Shown here: positions 8,235-12,466 of the stretch, one piece after another | Numbering within the stretch: the stretch's first letter is position 1 | How the letters are laid out: the number at the start of each line of letters is the position of its first letter | Assembly (NCBI GenBank): GCA_943370145.1 | Contig: CALRPY020000090.1 | Location: forward strand, 1-12,466 | Length of the DNA: 12,466 nucleotides | Direction: 5' to 3' | Origin: Ga0077536 sp943370145 | GTDB lineage: Bacteria > Pseudomonadota > Gammaproteobacteria > Ga0077536 | The notes under the pieces: generated by a model | Seen by the model: only the letters and a program-made list of their open reading frames with translations | The model's database searches: none | What the model was told of the DNA's origin: nothing | Made by a program: the position numbers and the translations under genes

Positions 8235-9610
8235 GTACGATGCGCCTGTCCGTATTCGACCTGTTCAAGATTGGCATCGGACCGTCGAGTTCGCACACCG
8301 TGGGGCCGATGGTCGCCGCCCGCCGCTATGTCGAGGCGCTGCTCGCGCGCGCGGCGGGTACGCCGATTGGTGACATCGTCATCGAGCTGTACGGCTCACT
8401 GGCGTGGACCGGCAGGGGCCACGCGACGGACCGCGCGCTGTTGTATGGGCTCTCCGGCGAGCGTCCCGACGACATCAGCGCCGACCGCATGGCGGCTATC
8501 ATCACCCGCTTCGAACGCGATGCGTGCCTGGATTTGCCCGGCGGCGGCAGCATACGCTTCAGTGCCGACAACGTGCTTTGGCTCTGCGAGCAGTCGCTGC
8601 CGCTGCATCCGAACGGCATGCGCTTTCGCGCGAGCGATCAGGCGGGCCAAGCGCTGCTCGAAGCTGTTTACTACTCGGTGGGAGGCGGCTTTGTCGTGTC
8701 AGCGGAGGACGCCGACGCCAGCCGGCACGAGGTCGCCACCACGCCCGCCGTGCGGTTCCCGTTCACCAGTGCGCGCGAACTGCTGCACATCGGCTGCGAG
8801 GAACAACTGTCCATCGCCGACATCGCACTCGCGAACGAGCGCGGTTTTCGTCCGGATGCGGAAACCTGCGCAGGCCTCGATGCGATCTGGAGCGCGATGA
8901 ACGACTGCATCGAGCGCGGCATTCGCGCGGACGGCGTGCTGCCCGGCGGCCTGGCGCTGCGGCGTCGGGCCGCCGCGATGTTCCGGCGGCTCGAACTGCA
9001 CGCGGATTCCTCGCAACTCGGCGGGCTCGACTGGCTCAACTGCTATGCCCTGGCGGTCAACGAGGAGAACGCCGCGGGCGGTCGCGTCGTCACCGCGCCC
9101 ACCAACGGCGCCGCCGGCATCATTCCGGCGGTGCTGAAGTACTACACGCGCTTCTATCGCGACGACCCCGCGCTCATCCGGCGCTTCCTGCTGACGGCGG
9201 GCGCAATCGGGATGCTGTACAAGTGGAACGCATCGCTGTCGGCGGCGGAGATGGGCTGCCAGGGAGAGGTCGGGGTTGCGTGCTCGATGGCGGCCGGCGG
9301 GCTCGCGGCGCTGCTGGGAGGCAGCAATGCGCAGATCGAGAATGCCGCCGAGATAGGCATGGAGCACAACCTCGGCCTGACCTGTGATCCCGTGAAGGGC
9401 CTCGTGCAGGTGCCCTGCATCGAGCGCAACACAATGGGCGCCGTGAAGGCGGTGAACGCCGCACGGCTGGCGGTATTCCATGGCGACGGCAAACACCTCG
9501 TGTCACTGGACTCGGTGATCAGGACCATGAAGCAGACCGGCCTCGACATGCAGGGCAAGTACAAGGAAACCTCGACGGGCGGCCTGGCGGTCAACGTACC
9601 GTACTGTTGA
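8231..9610 (+). CDS. sdaA: L-serine dehydratase (L-serine ammonia-lyase), single-chain iron-sulfur type
   Basis: Converts L-serine to pyruvate and ammonia with a [4Fe-4S] cluster; cytoplasmic. The 459-residue protein has the fused beta-alpha architecture. It starts with SVFDLFKIGIGPSSSHTVGPM (residues 7-27, split here by the family's SSSHT motif) and has the catalytic-domain stretches NCYALAVNEENAAGG and APTNGAAGIIPAVL. Cluster cysteines fall at 343 (EMGCQGEVG), 385 (LTCDPVKG) and 396 (QVPCIERN), the positions known for this family. The chain ends in Cys459 (NVPYC), matching the 'tail-in-mouth' C-terminal cysteine ligand described for the Legionella enzyme. The start is GTG 8231, overlapping the GS-like stop as GTGA; an in-frame ATG at 8240 also fits the family. 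Translational coupling to a GS-like ligase is unusual and suggests a shared catabolic purpose. Confidence 0.96.
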   Translation: MSTMRLSVFDLFKIGIGPSSSHTVGPMVAARRYVEALLARAAGTPIGDIVIELYGSLAWTGRGHATDRALLYGLSGERPDDISADRMAAIITRFERDACLDLPGGGSIRFSADNVLWLCEQSLPLHPNGMRFRASDQAGQALLEAVYYSVGGGFVVSAEDADASRHEVATTPAVRFPFTSARELLHIGCEEQLSIADIALANERGFRPDAETCAGLDAIWSAMNDCIERGIRADGVLPGGLALRRRAAAMFRRLELHADSSQLGGLDWLNCYALAVNEENAAGGRVVTAPTNGAAGIIPAVLKYYTRFYRDDPALIRRFLLTAGAIGMLYKWNASLSAAEMGCQGEVGVACSMAAGGLAALLGGSNAQIENAAEIGMEHNLGLTCDPVKGLVQVPCIERNTMGAVKAVNAARLAVFHGDGKHLVSLDSVIRTMKQTGLDMQGKYKETSTGGLAVNVPYC

Positions 9611-9664
9611 ACGGGCCGCGAACACGAAACCGGCCACCGAGAGACCGGCCAAGCAGGACAGACC

Positions 9665-10129
9665 ATGCATCGATACACGGCGACGATCGACTGGAAGCTC
9701 GAGGGCGATGATTTCGGGCGTGGACGCTACAGCCGGGCACACCAATGGCGCTTCGACGGCGGCATCCGCGTCGCGGCATCCGCTTCGCCGCTCGTGGTGC
9801 CACTGCCGTTTTCGAGCGAGCGGGCCATCGACCCGGAGGAGGCGCTGGTGGCGGCGGCGGCGAGTTGCCACATGCTGAGCTTTCTCCACGTCGCGTCGAA
9901 GCGGGGTTTCGTCGTCGAACGCTACGAAGACGATGCCGAAGGCATCATGGAAAGGAACGCACGCGGCCGGTACGCCGTCACGCGCATCACGCTGCGTCCC
10001 CGCATCATTTTCGCCGGCACCGGGCAGCCGAACGCTGCGGACCTGGCTGGGCTGCACCATGCCGCGCACGAGGAGTGCTACATCGCAAATTCGATCAGCG
10101 CCGAGATCGTCGTCGAAGCGCCGCAGTGA
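9665..10129 (+). CDS. OsmC-family protein (second copy, divergent)
   Basis: A 154-residue OsmC/Ohr-superfamily protein. The family cysteines are Cys68 (AAAASCHMLSFLHVA) and Cys138 (AHEECYIANSIS). The first helix DPEEALVAAAASCHM is typical. The N-terminal part with HQWRFDGGIRV and the ASPLVVPLPFS segment resembles the 'OsmC family protein' group whose substrate is not defined, rather than Ohr itself. The start at ATG 9665 has AGGA (9655-9658) six bases upstream. It lies 54 bp after sdaA and probably belongs to the same transcript. It is clearly not a recent duplicate of the OsmC gene at 1764, since length and flanking residues differ throughout. Thiol peroxidase activity is a family-based expectation only. 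Confidence 0.88.
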   Translation: MHRYTATIDWKLEGDDFGRGRYSRAHQWRFDGGIRVAASASPLVVPLPFSSERAIDPEEALVAAAASCHMLSFLHVASKRGFVVERYEDDAEGIMERNARGRYAVTRITLRPRIIFAGTGQPNAADLAGLHHAAHEECYIANSISAEIVVEAPQ

Positions 10130-10172
10130 TCGGATGCCCGTCTGCGCCGCCCGCCCGGCTCCTGAACGGGGG

Positions 10173-10257
10173 GATCCTGAACGGGGACACCCACCCATTC
10201 CGACGCGGATTCTGGATCCTGAACGGGGACACCCACCCATTCCCGACGCGGATTCTG
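10173..10257 (+). repeat. 42/43-bp perfect tandem duplication inside the array
   Basis: Unit 10173-10214 and unit 10215-10257 abut directly and are identical apart from one inserted C in the second (ATTCCG versus ATTCCCG). Each holds one full motif copy, begins with GATCCTGAACGG and ends with CGACGCGGATTCTG. This looks like recent tandem growth of the array. Confidence 0.9.
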
Positions 10258-10295
10258 AACGGACCCTGAGCGGGGACACCCACCCGCCCGGCACT

Positions 10296-10648
10296 CTGAA
10301 CGGGGACACCCACCCATCCGCACCCCGAACGCGACACGCCGCGCCGCCGGGTTCCGGCCAGGCTCGTGGCCGAATTGATCGTCGAAACCGGGGCGCGAAA
10401 CCGGCAAGGGCCCTGAGCGAGGACACCCACCACCCTGAGCGCCTTGGGCGGCGAATCTTGACGAGGGTCTGAACGGGGACACCCACCAATCTGAACGAGG
10501 ACACCCACCTAATCCGTGCCGACCGGGCAACCCGAAAAGCTCAGCGGGGACACCCACCCGCCCGCGCTCGAACTCGGTGCGCCGCGGCGTCGTGTTCCGG
10601 CCAGGCTCGTGGCCAGGTGGACCGTCGAAACCGGGTCGCGAAACCAGC
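10296..10648 (+). repeat. Composite ~110-bp direct repeat with an internal hairpin (two copies)
   Basis: Copy A is 10296-10405 and copy B 10540-10648. Each starts with a motif copy. After about 10 bp comes an 80-bp block (10326-10405 and 10569-10648) that aligns without gaps at an offset of 243 bp. Near-identical stretches are GTTCCGGCCAGGCTCGTGGCC, in two parts around the GGCTCG loop, and CGTCGAAACCGGG. Within it GGCCA and TGGCC form a hairpin with loop GGCTCG (six paired bases in copy A), followed by a doubled CGAAACC. The block has diverged, so this duplication is older than the 42/43-bp one. Confidence 0.82.
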
Positions 10649-10843
10649 GATGCCCAGCCGTGACGACCGAGCGACTGCGTGAATTCCAGCGGTTGTGCGC
10701 TCATTCACAAAAGCGCGCACCAAAAGCTCGCTGCGCTGCTTAATTGCGAAATGCTTGGCAGTTCCGCATGACGGCGGCCACCTATGATCCGGCCCAACGC
10801 TGCCGAATCCATCTGGTGCAGCCTAGACAGGCAGGAACTCACC

Positions 10844-11026
10844 ATGAACCATGGTCATATCCACTCGTTTTCGCTGACGAGCACCGCGCACCAACCCACC
10901 CTGCGGCCAGGCCGACGCAGCAGCCGCCGTCGGCCGCCCCGCGCGGTCCGGGTCGTCCTCGCTGACTGTAATAGCGGAGGTCAGGCGCGACGCAACACGT
11001 TACGCGTGCTCTGGGGCCATTATTGA
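10844..11026 (+). CDS. Possible small protein, unknown
   Basis: A 60-residue frame starts at an ATG with AGGA (10833-10836) seven bases upstream, a credible ribosome site. The peptide starts MNHGHIHSFSLTSTAHQ, then is rich in Arg and Pro (RPGRRSSRRRPPRAVR), and ends LRVLWGHY. There are no membrane segments and no family I recognise. The start codon lies inside a near-palindrome (ATGAACCATGGTCAT). It may be a chance frame or a relic of a mobile element. I would not assign a function. Confidence 0.22.
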   Translation: MNHGHIHSFSLTSTAHQPTLRPGRRSSRRRPPRAVRVVLADCNSGGQARRNTLRVLWGHY

Positions 11027-11259
11027 GTCATCAGGGCAGCTCGGCCCATGCTTGTGACATCGGGCGAACACCCATGCAGTCGAAGCCGGACGGCCAGCCA
11101 TGCGCCAATCGGAAGGTGCCGAATCCTGCATCGCGAGTTTGATCCTGGCCGAGCGGGGGAATTGAATTCGGGAACATTCACGGGGAAACAAGATGGGCTA
11201 ATTCCGGGACATCCAGGGCTTCAAATGCTCGCTGCGCCCCACTAGTGTGGTCTGTGACG

Positions 11260-11274
11260 GCACGGATGCCGTGC
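11260..11274 (+). promoter_or_regulatory. Hairpin in the RAYT leader
   Basis: GCACGG and CCGTGC pair perfectly around an ATG loop, 10 bases before the AAAGGAG ribosome site of the RAYT gene (11285-11291). It could limit translation of the transposase, or be part of a palindrome the protein recognises. Both readings are inference. Confidence 0.35.
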
Positions 11275-11297
11275 TGGACTCACTAAAGGAGTCATGG

Positions 11298-12302
11298 ATG
11301 ACCCGTCCCCGCTCATGTCTCGTGTCCACCGCGGACACCCCCTACTATCACTGCATCGGTCGTTGCGTGCGTCGTGCCTACCTCTGCGGCAAGGACCCTC
11401 TCTCCGGACGCAACTTCGACCACCGCAAAGCCCTTGTTGCCGAGCGCCTCGCGCGCCTAACCGAGGTCTTCGCTATCGAACTGTGTGCCTACGCACTGAT
11501 GAGCAACCACTATCATCTTGTCGTGCGCCTCATACCCGAGCGCGCAGCAGGGTGGGACGACGTCGAAGTCGTGACTCGCTGGCGGCAACTGTTCACGGGC
11601 CCCGCCTGCGTGGACCGCTACCTTGCCGGAAAACCCATGCTCGACCACGAAAGAGAACTGCTCGCCACGCTCATTCCGCGCTGGCGCGCGCGTCTCGCCG
11701 ACCTCAGCTGGTTCATGCGCTGCCTCAACGAGCACATCGCACGTCTCGCCAACGCCGAGGACGACTGCACCGGGCGCTTCTGGGAGGGTCGCTTCAAGTC
11801 GCAAGCCCTGCTCGACGAGACTGCACTGCTGAGCGCGATGGCCTATGTGGACCTCAACCCCGTCCGCGCAGGGCTTGCGACGACCATCGCCGACTCTGCA
11901 CATACGTCCGGCCAGCAGCGACTCGCCGAGGTGCATGCTGGACCAAACGGGACAACGCCACAAACGAAGCCCCGTCTCGCTGCATTCGCAGGTGCCCTGC
12001 GCTCCGAAACCGTCGAATCGATCCCGTTCAATCTGCAGGACTATCTCGATTTGCTCGACTCGACCGGCCGGGTGGTGCATCCGGAGAAGCGCGGGCTCAT
12101 CCCGGAAACGACCCCGCGACTGCTTGGCATCCTCGGCATCCCGCTCGGAGAATGGGTGACGAGCGTTACAGAGTTGCATGCGCTCTACAGGCTCTTCATC
12201 GGGGCGCCACATCGCCTGTCCGCGCTGGCGGCACGCCGCGGCTGGCGGTGGATTCGTGGACACACGGCTGCACGGCGGCTGTACCGCTGCCTGAACGAAT
12301 AG
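11298..12302 (+). CDS. REP-associated tyrosine transposase (RAYT), Y1_Tnp/IS200-like HUH nuclease
   Basis: Single-strand DNA transposase-like nuclease of the IS200/IS605 Y1 superfamily, RAYT branch. These proteins nick and join palindromic repeats through a 5'-phosphotyrosine. The 334-residue protein has TPYYHCIGRCVRRAYLCG near the N-terminus (14-31), the metal-binding HUH motif His71-Tyr-His73 in MSNHYHLVV, and the RAYT signature GRFWEGRFKSQ (159-169). AYVDLNPVRAG follows (182-192), with Tyr183 the likely nucleophile. Compared with the E. coli RAYT (about 165 residues) it has a longer segment between HUH and Tyr and a C-terminal extension of about 140 residues, as in the larger RAYT-like families. 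The start at ATG 11298 is supported by AAAGGAG six bases upstream. An earlier in-frame GTG (11247) and an out-of-frame ATG (11294) are less likely. The gene looks intact. Its presumed substrate is the repeat array upstream. Confidence 0.88.
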   Translation: MTRPRSCLVSTADTPYYHCIGRCVRRAYLCGKDPLSGRNFDHRKALVAERLARLTEVFAIELCAYALMSNHYHLVVRLIPERAAGWDDVEVVTRWRQLFTGPACVDRYLAGKPMLDHERELLATLIPRWRARLADLSWFMRCLNEHIARLANAEDDCTGRFWEGRFKSQALLDETALLSAMAYVDLNPVRAGLATTIADSAHTSGQQRLAEVHAGPNGTTPQTKPRLAAFAGALRSETVESIPFNLQDYLDLLDSTGRVVHPEKRGLIPETTPRLLGILGIPLGEWVTSVTELHALYRLFIGAPHRLSALAARRGWRWIRGHTAARRLYRCLNE

Positions 12303-12359
12303 CCCTCAGCGCCGGTCCTTGCCTCCAGGGGTTTTCTACAAGGTCACTGCGGTCGCAGG

Positions 12360-12449
12360 GCACTGCTGTGCTGCCTGGCAGGCAACAAGGGTCGCGTTCG
12401 CGGGCAAGCGCCGCGTCCTCAATGGCCACAGCAGGCTGCGCTGCAGTGC
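12360..12449. repeat. Imperfect inverted repeat downstream of the RAYT
   Basis: GCACTGCTGTGCTGCCTG (12360-12377) and CAGGCTGCGCTGCAGTGC (12432-12449) are inverted copies matching at 15 of 18 positions, with 54 bases between. The left arm also overlaps a compact palindrome TGCCTG-G-CAGGCA (12372-12384). The remaining bases from 12303 to the window end show no gene. The repeat could be the element's right-end structure or a transcript 3' hairpin. Confidence 0.45.
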
Positions 12450-12466
12450 CTGCATCGATTGCCGTA

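Larger units (their letters stand above)
10162..10648 (+). repeat. Irregular array of eight GGACACCCACC-core direct repeats
   Basis: The consensus is CTGAACGGGGACACCCACC. Eight full copies share one orientation: 10177-10195, 10219-10237, 10266-10284, 10296-10314, 10413-10431, 10469-10487, 10491-10509 and 10540-10558. Four are exact. The other four carry changes only in the left part (CTGAGCG, CGAGG or CTCAGCG), while GGACACCCACC is invariant. Truncated copies of the left half occur at 10162-10171, 10255-10262 and 10435-10441. Spacing between starts varies (42, 47, 30, 117, 56, 22 and 49 bp), which rules out a CRISPR array. Each copy can form a tiny GGG/CCC foldback. The array follows the OsmC stop by about 30 bp and lies about 650 bp upstream of a RAYT gene. 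I infer that it is a RAYT-associated repeat cluster. Confidence 0.88.
10649..11297. other. 650-bp stretch between repeat array and RAYT, mostly unexplained
   Basis: No recognisable protein family is seen in either strand. The stretch holds a possible 60-codon frame (10844-11026), a 15-base match to the start of 16S rRNA (11135-11149), and two small dyads just ahead of the RAYT gene: CCAC-TAGT-GTGG at 11239-11250 and GCACGG-ATG-CCGTGC at 11260-11274. TATGAT at 10783 could be a -10 box but has no -35 at the right distance. The average GC content appears lower than in the metabolic genes. Confidence 0.5.

Noticed and set aside
9611..9664. Terminator after sdaA from the repeated ACCGGCC
   Set aside because: It is mainly a direct repeat with self-complementary GGCC, has a weak stem and no T-run, and sits immediately before the next gene's ribosome site.
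9503..10504. Long minus-strand frame with repeated GWVSPFR/GGCPRS segments
   Set aside because: It arises from the stop-free direct repeats and antisense sequence of the OsmC gene. No ribosome site or known domain.
10162..10648. CRISPR array
   Set aside because: Repeats are about 19 bp, unevenly spaced from 22 to 117 bp, degenerate on one side, with repeated inter-repeat sequence and no cas genes.
10755..10788. Promoter TTGGCA...TATGAT
   Set aside because: The two boxes are 22 bp apart, outside the usual 16-18 bp, and there is no extended -10.
11135..11149. 16S rRNA gene start
   Set aside because: Only 15 bases match; the sequence after them does not follow 16S and is followed by a protein-coding gene within 150 bp.

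Overview
This is a GC-rich window (about two thirds G+C by eye) from a bacterium that is most likely a gamma- or betaproteobacterium. The pointers are a PotH/PotI-type polyamine importer, a Pseudomonas-like agmatine deiminase, a single-chain SdaA-type serine dehydratase and a REP-associated tyrosine transposase (RAYT). No rRNA or tRNA gene was seen, so a finer placement is not supported.

Layout. Positions 1-1699 (+) hold two ABC permeases, potH (5' end cut off by the window) and potI, overlapping by ATGA. They are followed by a small OsmC-family gene (1764-2147) that ends in a strong hairpin. Positions 2148-2428 are a non-coding convergent junction. On the minus strand lie a Baeyer-Villiger-type flavin monooxygenase (2429-4048) and agmatine deiminase aguA (4191-5297). 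Divergent from aguA is a plus-strand run: class III aminotransferase (5420-6787), glutamine-synthetase-like ligase (6870-8234), serine dehydratase sdaA (8231-9610, GTGA overlap) and a second OsmC-family gene (9665-10129).

Most of positions 1-10129 reads as a polyamine/amine-nitrogen catabolic locus. The importer would bring in polyamines and AguA would deiminate agmatine to N-carbamoylputrescine. The GS-like ligase could gamma-glutamylate an amine, the aminotransferase would transaminate a PLP-accessible amine, and SdaA would make pyruvate plus ammonia from serine. The exact pathway is inferred. No N-carbamoylputrescine amidase (AguB), gamma-glutamylputrescine oxidase or aldehyde dehydrogenase lies inside the window. 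The monooxygenase looks like an unrelated passenger.

From 10130 onward the character changes. About 490 bp carry eight same-orientation copies of a ~19-bp motif (core GGACACCCACC) at irregular spacing, nested in a 42/43-bp tandem duplication and in a ~110-bp composite direct repeat that contains a hairpin. About 650 bp of largely unexplained sequence follows, then a 334-residue RAYT with a clear HUH motif and a candidate catalytic tyrosine. An imperfect inverted repeat lies beyond it. The repeat array plus the RAYT is the most interesting part: it may be a RAYT-mobilised repeat family that differs in form from classical REP palindromes.
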